Of a DNA stretch of 13,303 nt, positions 1-6,078 are shown piece after piece. The stretch is from JAABYT01 sp041581935 (lineage in GTDB: Bacteria > Pseudomonadota > Gammaproteobacteria > HK1). The stretch covers positions 1 through 13,303 of the forward strand of contig JBFICP010000074.1 of NCBI GenBank assembly GCA_041581935.1, given 5' to 3'. The notes below the pieces were generated by a model. That model saw only the letters and a program-made list of their open reading frames with translations. It did no database searches and was not told the origin of the DNA. The position numbers and the translations under genes were made by a program. How positions within the stretch are numbered: position 1 is the first letter of the stretch; the number at the start of each line of letters is the position of its first letter.

Positions 1-569
1 CACCCCGGCAGGACAATCGCCGCGAGCGGCTGCTCGACGCCGCCGCCGGCCTCATCTGCCGGCGCGGATACCACGCGACCTCGATGCGCGACATCGCCCG
101 CGCCACCGACATGCTGCCGGGTTCGATTTACTACCACTTCGAATCCAAAGAGGAGCTGCTGGTCGCCATCTACGCCGAGGGGGTGCGGCGCATCGCCGAG
201 CGTGTCGACCGCGCCGTGGCTGGGGAGTCGCTACCGATGAAACGCCTCGAGGCGGCCTGCATCGCGCATCTGGAAATGCTGCTGACCGACAGCGACTACG
301 CTCAGGTGGTGGTGCGGGTGCTGCCCGGAGACGTGCCCGCGGCGAACGCACGCTTGACGGCGTTGCGCGACGACTACGAGGCGCGTTTCCGCCGGCTGAT
401 CGCCGCGCTCGCGCTACCGCGGGGCCGGCGCCGCTACGCCCGCCTCTGCCTGCTCGGCGCCCTGAACGCCGCTCAATCCTGGTATCGCCAAGGTGGGGAT
501 TCTCCCGCACGCATCGCGCGTCGGATGCTCGAGGTATTTCGCGAGCCCCTCGCGGGGAAATTGCGATGA
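1..569 (+). CDS. TetR-family transcriptional regulator (5' end cut by window)
   Basis: The reading frame is open from base 3 and ends in TGA at 567-569. The true start lies before the window, and an internal ATG at 84 falls inside the DNA-binding domain, so it is not the start. The visible N-terminus has the TetR helix-turn-helix: a helix ending in ATSMRDIARATDM, then the recognition helix GSIYYHFESKEELLVAIY. About 130 residues of variable ligand-binding domain follow, and these do not reveal the ligand. The stop overlaps the next start (ATGA at 566-569), so the regulator is translationally coupled to the cobalamin-binding subunit and probably controls its own operon. TetR proteins in such settings often sense an acyl-CoA; that is inference here. 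The family call is firm; no specific member is recognised. Confidence 0.92.
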   Translation, partial: PRQDNRRERLLDAAAGLICRRGYHATSMRDIARATDMLPGSIYYHFESKEELLVAIYAEGVRRIAERVDRAVAGESLPMKRLEAACIAHLEMLLTDSDYAQVVVRVLPGDVPAANARLTALRDDYEARFRRLIAALALPRGRRRYARLCLLGALNAAQSWYRQGGDSPARIARRMLEVFREPLAGKLR

Positions 570-997
570 CGGCGCAAGTGCACGCCCCGGCGCGGGTGCT
601 AGTCACCAAGCTCGGCCTCGACGGGCACGATCGCGGCAGCCGGGTTGTCGCGGCTTTTCTGCGCGATGCCGGCATGGAGGTGATCTACACGAGTCCCTGG
701 CAGGACGTCGGCGCGGTCGTGCAGCTCGCGCTTCAGGAAGATGTCGATGTCATCGGTATCAGCTCGCTTGCCACCGATCATCTGCTGGTTCCAAAGCTCA
801 CCGAAGCGCTTTCGCAGGCGGGACTCGGCCACGTGCGGGTCGTGGTAGGCGGGATCGTTCCCGACAACGACGAGGACATGTTGATCGAGGCGGGCGTCAG
901 CCGGGTCTTTCACCCCGGCAGCACCCGCGACGACATCGTCGCGTCAATCGACCGGCTTGCGTGCGACGCGCGTCGCGATCGCGACGGCGCTGGATAG
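566..997 (+). CDS. Cobalamin-binding small subunit of a B12-dependent acyl-CoA mutase
   Basis: A 143-residue protein that is essentially a stand-alone B12-binding domain of the methylmalonyl-CoA mutase family. The base-off/His-on motif is intact: K15, D19 and H21 in KLGLDGHDRG match Lys604, Asp608 and His610 of the Propionibacterium enzyme, so H21 should be the lower axial ligand to cobalt. The SSLATDHL segment (S66, S67), the GG at 95-96 and PGST at 117-120 match the rest of the nucleotide-tail groove. In single-chain mutases this domain is fused to the C-terminus of the catalytic barrel. Here it is separate, as in isobutyryl-CoA and 2-hydroxyisobutyryl-CoA mutases, and unusually it precedes the catalytic gene. 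It starts inside the regulator's stop codon. The last ~10 residues are Arg/Asp-rich and probably disordered. Confidence 0.93.
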   Translation: MTAQVHAPARVLVTKLGLDGHDRGSRVVAAFLRDAGMEVIYTSPWQDVGAVVQLALQEDVDVIGISSLATDHLLVPKLTEALSQAGLGHVRVVVGGIVPDNDEDMLIEAGVSRVFHPGSTRDDIVASIDRLACDARRDRDGAG

Positions 998-1081
998 TCG
1001 AACATGCGCAGCTTCACTCAACGTTCATATCGATCTCACTGCGGAGACCGCGAACCGAGCCAAGGTAGCAGCTGCGCCATC

Positions 1082-1086
1082 GGAGG
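1082..1086 (+). promoter_or_regulatory. Ribosome binding site GGAGG of the mutase large subunit
   Basis: A perfect GGAGG lies 5 bases before ATG 1092. It fixes the start there rather than at upstream in-frame codons from about 957, which would overlap the preceding gene and add a tail unlike the family. The 94-base gap 998-1091 holds no recognisable cobalamin-riboswitch box and no clear terminator. Confidence 0.75.
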
Positions 1087-1091
1087 ATGAC

Positions 1092-2774
1092 ATGAGCCGA
1101 CAACCCGTTCAGATTCCCCTTCCGGGATTCGAAGCCGCCCGCGCGCGCTGGCAGGACGCGTACCGCCGGCAGGTGGGTGACGAGAAAATTCGCCGTAATC
1201 GTTCCGGAGTCGAAGTGCGGCCTTTGTACACGCCGCAGGACTGGAACGGCGAACGTTATCTGGACGACCTGGGATTTCCGGGAGAAGCTCCGATGACCCG
1301 CGGTATCTACCCGAGCATGCACCGCGGCCGTTCATGGAGTCAGCGTCAGCTCATCGGTCTGGGCACTCCGCGAGATTACAACGCGCGTCTCAATCGTATC
1401 CTCGATGCCGGCGGATCCGCGGTCAGCCTCATCCCGTGCAACTCGGTGTATCGCGGTTATGACGCCGACGAGGTCGACCCGCTGTTGCTCGGCACCTGTG
1501 GCGCGGTGGTCAACACCGTCGACGACATGGACACCTGCTTCGACGGCGTCGATATCGGATCGCTGTCAACCGCCATGAACGATCCCCTTCCGTTCACGCT
1601 GCTTGCGCTGCTGCTGGCGGTTGCAAAGCGCCGGGGTGTACCGTGGAGCAAGATCACCGGCACGTCGAATCAGAGTGACTACATTTCCCACTTCGTCGCC
1701 AATCACATGTTTTTCCGCATCGCGCTCCCGGGCTCGCGGCGCATTCTCGTCGATCACATCGACTTCGCGGCGCGCCATCTCCCGGGGTGGAATCCACTAT
1801 CGGTCGTAGGCCAGCACATGCAGCAGGCCGGCGCCACACCCGCCGAAGCCATGGCGCTCACGCTTTCGACCGCTGTGCAGTATGCGCAAGACTGCATCGC
1901 GCGCGGCATGGATCCGGATACCTTTCTGCCTCGCTTCACCTTTTTCTTCGATATCTCCATCAGCTTTTTCGAGGAGATAGCCAAGATGCGCGCCGGTCGG
2001 CGAATCTGGTGCCGGGTGGTGCGTGAGCGCTTCGGTGCGAGCGATCCTCGCGCCTGGCGTTTCAAGTTTCACGGTCAGACGTCGGGTGTGGATCTCACCC
2101 GCCAGCAACCGTTGAACAACATTGCACGGGTCACCGCCCAGGCGATGGCGGGCATTTTCGGAGGCTTGCAATCGTTGCACACGGATTCTTACGACGAAGT
2201 TCTGAGCGTGCCCACCGAGGATGCGGCGCGTATTGCCGTCAGCACGCAGAATATTCTACGCGAGGAGGCATACCTCACCGATGTCATCGATCCCCTCGGC
2301 GGCTCGTATTACGTGGAGAGACTCACCGACGACATGGAAGAGGAAATCCTCGCCGTCATGAAGCGCATCGAGGATGCCGGTGGTATGTACAGGGCGGTCG
2401 AATCGGGGCTCGTGCAGTCGATGATCGGTGCCTCCGCGCTCGCCTTTCAAGAGCAGGTCGAAAGCGGTGAGCAAACCATTGTCGGGGTCAACGCCTATCA
2501 GGTCGACGAGGACCCGGACACACGGGTCGCGCTTGCGCGTCCGGCGCCGGAAATCATGCAGGCACAGCTGGATACTCTGGCACGCTACAAGCGCGAACGT
2601 GCGCTCAAGCCCGTGCAACGGGCCCTCGATGCGCTCGCCCGCAGCACCGCCGATGGACGGGAGAACGTTTTCGAGAACGTCGTCGAAGCAGCCATCGCGG
2701 GCGCAACCCACGGCGAAATCGTATCGACCTTGCGCCAAGAGATGGGTTTCGGCGAGCCGCTGGTGCAGGTGTGA
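1092..2774 (+). CDS. Divergent B12-dependent acyl-CoA mutase, catalytic (large) subunit
   Basis: A 560-residue TIM-barrel subunit of the methylmalonyl-CoA mutase family with no fused B12 domain. Conserved landmarks include a CoA-binding segment (R80, W82, R85), NRILDAGG, RGYDAD, HMQQAGATPAEAMALTL, EEIAKMRAGRRIW, HGQTSG, SLHTDSYDE, VIDPLGGSYYVE and VGVNAY. Compared by eye with Propionibacterium MutB, H242 matches catalytic His244. However, Tyr89 is replaced by L87, Arg207 (which binds the methylmalonyl carboxylate) by A203, and Tyr243 by Q241. The loop between S112 and Y120 also differs from both MCM and 2-hydroxyisobutyryl-CoA mutase. A mutase of some acyl-CoA is very likely; methylmalonyl-CoA as substrate is unlikely. 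It needs the small subunit encoded just upstream for cobalamin, and its stop overlaps the MeaB start (GTGA). The substrate cannot be named from sequence. Confidence 0.9.
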   Translation: MSRQPVQIPLPGFEAARARWQDAYRRQVGDEKIRRNRSGVEVRPLYTPQDWNGERYLDDLGFPGEAPMTRGIYPSMHRGRSWSQRQLIGLGTPRDYNARLNRILDAGGSAVSLIPCNSVYRGYDADEVDPLLLGTCGAVVNTVDDMDTCFDGVDIGSLSTAMNDPLPFTLLALLLAVAKRRGVPWSKITGTSNQSDYISHFVANHMFFRIALPGSRRILVDHIDFAARHLPGWNPLSVVGQHMQQAGATPAEAMALTLSTAVQYAQDCIARGMDPDTFLPRFTFFFDISISFFEEIAKMRAGRRIWCRVVRERFGASDPRAWRFKFHGQTSGVDLTRQQPLNNIARVTAQAMAGIFGGLQSLHTDSYDEVLSVPTEDAARIAVSTQNILREEAYLTDVIDPLGGSYYVERLTDDMEEEILAVMKRIEDAGGMYRAVESGLVQSMIGASALAFQEQVESGEQTIVGVNAYQVDEDPDTRVALARPAPEIMQAQLDTLARYKRERALKPVQRALDALARSTADGRENVFENVVEAAIAGATHGEIVSTLRQEMGFGEPLVQV

Positions 2775-3721
2775 GCGAACCGGCCGCAGAGACCGATCGG
2801 GTCACCGCACTCGTCGGCGGCGATGCAGGTGCGCTGGCCCGCGCCATCAGCGATGTCGAGCGGCGAACCGATGCGGGCCGCACGATCCTGGCGGGCATCC
2901 GGCCCCATGTGGGTGCCGCCCGGGTCATCGGTGTGACCGGCGTGCCCGGCGCCGGCAAGTCGACCCTGATATCGCGCTACGTTGCGGCTTTGAGGCGCGC
3001 AGGCCGTCGCGTCGGCATCGTCGCCATCGACCCGAGCAGCCCGCTGTCCGGTGGCGCGGTGCTCGGCGATCGCATCCGTATGGCCGAGCACGGGACCGAT
3101 TCGGGCGTCTTCGTCCGATCGCTCGCCTCGCGCGGGCACGCCGGAGGCCTCGCGCCCACTGCCACCCATGTGGTGGACCTCATGGATGCGGCGGGCTGGG
3201 ATCGCATCATCGTCGAGACCGTGGGCGCCGGGCAGGGGGAGATCGATATCGCCGACGCGGCCGACGTGCGCGTCGTCGTATGCGCTCCCGGCCTCGGTGA
3301 CGACGTGCAGGCTCTCAAGGCGGGGATCCTCGAGATCGCCGACGTGCTGGTGGTGAACAAGGCCGATCTGCCGGGCGCCGATCGGACCGCGGGCCAGCTC
3401 GAGGCCATGCTCGCCCTGCGAACGCGGGCACCGCGCGACGTGGCAGTCTGCAAAACGACGGCAACCAGCGGCGACGGCATCGACGCGCTCACCGGAATCA
3501 TCGAAGCGCGGATTGCCGCGACCGATCCACGGCGCATGCGTACGCCGCAACGCATGCGCCGATTGCTGGCGTCGGCCGCCGGCAATCTTCTCGGCCGCGA
3601 GCTTCGCGAGAGTGATGCGCCGTGGCTGTTGGAAATCTGCGAGACGCTGCAACGCGGCGAGATCGATCTCGAAAGCGCCGCGCAGCGCGTGCTGCACGCG
3701 CGAGGGATTTCGCATGAATGA
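2771..3721 (+). CDS. meaB: MeaB/ArgK-type G3E GTPase, mutase chaperone
   Basis: A 316-residue SIMIBI-class GTPase. The P-loop GVPGAGKST is at residues 57-65, DPSSPLSGG at 88-95, the MeaB signature ETVGAGQGE at 149-157 (usually ETVGVGQSE) and the guanine-specificity motif NKADL at 196-200. KAGILEIAD and the C-terminal RTPQRMRRLL region are also typical, and length is normal. MeaB proteins bind B12 mutases, gate cobalamin loading and use GTP hydrolysis to expel damaged cofactor. Its place directly after the catalytic subunit, with a GTG start overlapping that gene's stop (GTGA, 2771-2774), supports a dedicated chaperone for this mutase. Its presence also argues that the odd mutase is active rather than relic. 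It overlaps the thioesterase start by 8 bases. Confidence 0.95.
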   Translation: MSEPAAETDRVTALVGGDAGALARAISDVERRTDAGRTILAGIRPHVGAARVIGVTGVPGAGKSTLISRYVAALRRAGRRVGIVAIDPSSPLSGGAVLGDRIRMAEHGTDSGVFVRSLASRGHAGGLAPTATHVVDLMDAAGWDRIIVETVGAGQGEIDIADAADVRVVVCAPGLGDDVQALKAGILEIADVLVVNKADLPGADRTAGQLEAMLALRTRAPRDVAVCKTTATSGDGIDALTGIIEARIAATDPRRMRTPQRMRRLLASAAGNLLGRELRESDAPWLLEICETLQRGEIDLESAAQRVLHARGISHE

Positions 3722-4124
3722 CGTGAACCGACGCGTGAAAGACCTGGCCAGCCGCGACGCTTTCGCGAATTTTCTCGGAGCGCAGTGCGTGGACGCCGGC
3801 GCGGGCACCGCCACCGTGCACATGATCGTGGCCGAGCAGCACATGAACTTCAACGGCACCTGCCACGGCGGCGTACTCTTCTCGCTTGCCGACACCGCCT
3901 TCGGTCTGGCGTCGAACTCCCACGGCCGCCTGGCGGCCGCGGTGGACGCCCACATCGGCTTCACCGCGCCGGTGCGCGTCGGTGATGAGCTGGTCGCCAC
4001 CGCCTGCGAGCTCACTCGCAGCAACCGCATCGGTACCTACCGGGTTGACGTACGTCGTTCCGATGACGATATGGTGGCGGCCTTCACCGGAACGGTCTAC
4101 ATCACGCGCCGCGAGCACCCGTAG
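3714..4124 (+). CDS. PaaI-type hotdog-fold acyl-CoA thioesterase
   Basis: A 136-residue hotdog protein of the PaaI branch. The signature NFNGTCHGG at residues 45-53, followed by SLADTAFGLASN, includes the conserved HGG and D60, which matches the catalytic Asp of PaaI. The C-terminal strands ending in GTVYITRRE complete the fold. Such enzymes hydrolyse acyl- or aryl-CoA thioesters in the cytosol, usually as homotetramers. ATG 3714 lies within the end of the MeaB gene (whose stop is 3719-3721), so the two are translationally coupled; longer in-frame starts run through MeaB and are rejected. As the last operon gene it may release CoA from a blocked intermediate or from the mutase product. There is no phenylacetate-pathway gene in view, so the name describes the family only. 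Confidence 0.9.
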   Translation: MNDVNRRVKDLASRDAFANFLGAQCVDAGAGTATVHMIVAEQHMNFNGTCHGGVLFSLADTAFGLASNSHGRLAAAVDAHIGFTAPVRVGDELVATACELTRSNRIGTYRVDVRRSDDDMVAAFTGTVYITRREHP

Positions 4125-4196
4125 CGTCGCCCCACGGCGAGCGTGTGCGCGCGCTGCTCGTTCACCAGAATCGTCGGCCGAACGATACAGGCAGGC

Positions 4197-4625
4197 TCAA
4201 GTCTCGAGATCCCGCGCGAACGCGATCGCCGATTCCGCCATTTGCGAGGCCCTGCCCTGCAGCGCGAGTGCTTCCTTTCGAAGCGCTTCCCACTTGGGCT
4301 TCAACGCTTCCTCACGCGACCTGAGATCACGCTCCCGCTCGCGCAGCCCCTCGGCGCGGGCCTCCAGATCCATCCTTTCTCGTTCGACCGCCTTCCTGGC
4401 CTCGGCAATGACATCGAGCGCCCGTTCGGATTCGGCTTTTGCCGCCCGTGCGGCGGCGATGGCTTTCTCGGCATCGGCCTGAGCGGCGCGACACTCCGCG
4501 ACCTGTGCCTTGAGCATCTCGAGCCGCTTTCGCAGCGTTCCGTTGTCGCCGAGCATCTCCAGGAGCTGCCTGGCCTCGGACAGCGCCGCGAGGCTCGGCG
4601 GCGCCTTGGCCGTTCCCCCTATCAT
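4197..4625 (-). CDS. Small coiled-coil protein of unknown function
   Basis: A 142-residue protein, almost all predicted helix, rich in Ala, Glu, Arg and Lys. From about residue 25 to the C-terminus it looks like one long coiled coil (for example LRERERDLRSREEALKPKW). It has no signal peptide, membrane segment or catalytic motif, and I recognise no family. ATG 4625 is chosen because GAAGGGGGG lies 6 bases upstream. An alternative ATG at 4652 overlaps the upstream gene's stop (ATGA, 4649-4652) and would add 9 residues by coupling. The protein is the last gene of a three-gene minus-strand run behind a thioesterase. It converges on the mutase operon across a 72-base gap (4125-4196) with only a weak 5-bp hairpin. 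A scaffold or partner role is possible but unsupported. Confidence 0.7.
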   Translation of the reverse strand: MIGGTAKAPPSLAALSEARQLLEMLGDNGTLRKRLEMLKAQVAECRAAQADAEKAIAAARAAKAESERALDVIAEARKAVERERMDLEARAEGLRERERDLRSREEALKPKWEALRKEALALQGRASQMAESAIAFARDLET

Positions 4626-4631
4626 CCGCTT

Positions 4632-4640
4632 CCCCCCTTC
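4632..4640 (-). promoter_or_regulatory. Ribosome binding site that decides the coiled-coil start
   Basis: On the minus strand GAAGGGGGG ends 6 bases before ATG 4625. The earlier candidates (GTG 4670, ATG 4652) have no properly spaced purine tract, although ATG 4652 could be used by coupling to the upstream stop. Confidence 0.45.
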
Positions 4641-4648
4641 CAGGGGAA

Positions 4649-5113
4649 TCATCCTACGAGATATGTGCACGTGGCGGAAGCCACAAGCTCGTCGTTGTCG
4701 TTGTGAAGCTCGGCGTAGATGACGGCGATGCGATTTCCCGATCGGATGACGCGCGCGGTCGCGACAAAATACTCGCCGGCGCCGGGTAGCAGGTAGTCGA
4801 CCCGCATGTCGATGGTACCGAGTCGTGAGAAACGCTCCATTTTTTCCTCGAGGCCGCTGCTACGCACCCGTTGGGCGACGCCGACAAACGCCATCAGCCC
4901 GGAAGTCACGTCGAGCGTCGCCGAGATGACGCCGCCGTGCAGGATGTTGCGCGCGTAGTTGCCGACCAGCTCGTCGCGCATACGAAAGCTGACACGCACG
5001 TGCGCGTCTGTAATCTCCTCGATCTCCAGGCCGAGCAGCTGGTTGAAAGGGATTTTCGCGAACAGATCGTGGACGACGCGGTAGACCTCGAGCTGGTCTC
5101 GCTTGGTCGTCAT
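4649..5113 (-). CDS. yigI: YigI-family hotdog acyl-CoA thioesterase
   Basis: A 154-residue single hotdog domain. The N-terminal segment with IPFNQLLGLEIEEI, then ELVGNYARNILHGGVIS and TLDVTSGLMAFVG, is the layout of the E. coli YigI group (medium/long-chain acyl-CoA thioesterase). The later strands IDMRVDYLLPG, VATARVIRSGNRIAVIYAEL and ASATCTYLVG complete the fold. It is expected to be cytosolic and to hydrolyse acyl-CoA. It belongs to a different subgroup from the PaaI-type enzyme of the facing operon. The start at 5113 gives normal family length but has no obvious Shine-Dalgarno sequence. It lies 27 bases after the small membrane-protein gene, so the two are probably co-transcribed. Family confidence is high; physiological substrate unknown. 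Confidence 0.87.
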   Translation of the reverse strand: MTTKRDQLEVYRVVHDLFAKIPFNQLLGLEIEEITDAHVRVSFRMRDELVGNYARNILHGGVISATLDVTSGLMAFVGVAQRVRSSGLEEKMERFSRLGTIDMRVDYLLPGAGEYFVATARVIRSGNRIAVIYAELHNDNDELVASATCTYLVG

Positions 5114-5140
5114 GCGCGATGGCGTCGCCCGCGGTGGACG

Positions 5141-5461
5141 TCAGGCTCCGACGATCAGGGATTTGAGATTGGCGGCGGCCAGCAGGCCGACGAGAATGAT
5201 GAACGTGGAGACCGCCAGTACCGAGAGGCCGAGGACCACCACGGAGCTCAGCGTGCGGGGCACGCGGTCGAAGACGATGCCCTTGTTGACCCACGTGAGC
5301 ACCGCCACCAGCAGCGGAATCGATAGGAAGAACAAAATGCCTATGAGGAGGTTCGAGCCGATGGCCACCTCCGCCATGACCAGCAGCAGGCAGGCGCCCC
5401 AGAATATCGTCGCCACCGACAGATTCTGCCGGTAGCTGCGCAGGATCGGATAGGTGCTCAT
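5141..5461 (-). CDS. Small three-helix inner-membrane protein
   Basis: A 106-residue hydrophobic protein with three clear membrane segments at about 14-34, 37-58 and 72-96. A short charged N-terminus (ILRSYRQNL) precedes them and a charged loop (WVNKGIVFDRVPRT) separates helices two and three. There is no signal-peptide cleavage site or catalytic motif, and no family is recognised. It is the first gene of the minus-strand run with the YigI-type thioesterase and the coiled-coil protein. The codon pattern and the clean stop/start spacing to its neighbour support a real gene. Function unknown. Confidence 0.8.
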   Translation of the reverse strand: MSTYPILRSYRQNLSVATIFWGACLLLVMAEVAIGSNLLIGILFFLSIPLLVAVLTWVNKGIVFDRVPRTLSSVVVLGLSVLAVSTFIILVGLLAAANLKSLIVGA

Positions 5462-5469
5462 GATCGGCG

Positions 5470-5489
5470 ACTCTAGTGCATAACTCTAG
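5470..5489. repeat. Short direct repeat ACTCTAG x2 in the divergent intergenic region
   Basis: ACTCTAG occurs at 5470-5476 and again at 5483-5489, 13 bp apart start to start, only 9 bp upstream of the minus-strand membrane-protein start. Such spacing could mark an operator, but two 7-mers may be chance. Confidence 0.3.
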
Positions 5490-5527
5490 ATGACCTCGTG
5501 CGGCCCGGCAATCGGGTCCGGGGCCTC

Positions 5528-5555
5528 TTGCATCGCCGTGGAGCCCCGCTATATT
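5528..5555 (+). promoter_or_regulatory. Sigma70-type promoter for the rhodanese gene
   Basis: TTGCAT at 5528-5533 and TATATT at 5550-5555 are separated by 16 bp, with transcription expected near 5562, about 40 bases before the rhodanese ATG. The A/T-rich -10 stands out in a G+C-rich setting. It lies in the 141-base gap between divergent genes. Confidence 0.5.
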
Positions 5556-5602
5556 GGCGGGCCCGGAGGCGCCGCTGCCGGGCGCCACCCGCGGAGGACT
5601 CG

Positions 5603-6022
5603 ATGCGACCGGAGCCGCTCACGCCGAAACAAGCCTGGCAACTGCTTCAGGACGAGCCGCGCGCGGTGCTCGTGGATATCCGCTCGACCATGGAGTTCCT
5701 GTTCGTCGGCCACCCGGCCGGAGCTCTGCATGTCGCCTGGATCGACGAGCCCGAGTGGACGGTGAATCCGCACTTCATTACCGACGTGCGCAAGGTCATG
5801 CTCGGCGGTGCCACCGCCCACGGCGATATCAGCGGCGCTCCGGTGATCCTCATCTGTCGCAGCGGCAAGCGCTCCATCGACGCCGGGACGGCGCTCCTGG
5901 AGGCCGGATTCAGTCGTGTCTACAACGTCGACGAAGGCTTCGAAGGCGAGCTCGACGAGCACCGCCACCGCGGCACCGTCGGCGGCTGGCGCTTCCACGA
6001 TCTGCCCTGGGAGCAGTGCTGA
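5603..6022 (+). CDS. Single-domain rhodanese-like sulfurtransferase
   Basis: A 139-residue cytosolic protein with one rhodanese domain. AVLVDIRSTMEF at about 21-32 is the CH2A-like strand, and the active-site loop is C85 in ILICRSGKRS, a six-residue loop typical of sulfurtransferases that carry a persulfide on Cys. FSRVYNVDEGFEGELD and GTVGGWRFHDLPWEQC form the C-terminus, the latter characteristic of a gammaproteobacterial/betaproteobacterial single-domain subgroup. GGAGG at 5593-5597 lies 5 bases before ATG 5603 and fixes the start, so longer frames upstream are rejected. It stands alone with its own promoter and converges on mak. The sulfur donor and acceptor cannot be told from sequence. 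Confidence 0.9.
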   Translation: MRPEPLTPKQAWQLLQDEPRAVLVDIRSTMEFLFVGHPAGALHVAWIDEPEWTVNPHFITDVRKVMLGGATAHGDISGAPVILICRSGKRSIDAGTALLEAGFSRVYNVDEGFEGELDEHRHRGTVGGWRFHDLPWEQC

Positions 6023-6030
6023 GCGGCAAC

Positions 6031-6057
6031 CTAAAAGAAAAGCGCTCGTGCCTTTTT
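6031..6057. terminator. Probable bidirectional terminator between rhodanese and mak
   Basis: The 56-base convergent gap contains AAAAG-C-GC, loop TCGT, then GC-CTTTT (6038-6056): a seven-pair stem with a one-base bulge. It is followed by another T on the plus strand. Read from the minus strand it is followed by TTTTCTTTT (the tract AAAAGAAAA at 6033-6041 on plus). The T tracts on both sides fit termination of both genes, although the stem is weak. Confidence 0.4.
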
Positions 6058-6078
6058 CCGTACCGGTTTCGTGCCCGG

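Noticed and set aside
957..1091. N-terminal extension of the mutase large subunit from about 957
   Set aside because: It would overlap the small-subunit gene, has no ribosome site, and adds residues unlike the family. GGAGG before ATG 1092 fixes the start.
998..1091. Cobalamin riboswitch before the mutase large subunit
   Set aside because: The gap is too short for the aptamer and shows no B12-box consensus.
1092..2774. Ordinary methylmalonyl-CoA mutase of propionate metabolism
   Set aside because: The Tyr89, Arg207 and Tyr243 equivalents are all replaced, the B12 domain is separate, and no epimerase or carboxylase is nearby.
2585..4030. 481-codon open frame on the minus strand across the MeaB gene
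   Set aside because: It is the antisense shadow of meaB and its neighbours in G+C-rich DNA. Its translation has biased composition and no recognisable domain, while the plus strand encodes intact conserved proteins.
4125..4196. Terminator in the convergent gap after the mutase operon
   Set aside because: Only a 5-bp hairpin (TCGCC-CCAC-GGCGA) is visible, and it has no T tract, so it cannot be called.
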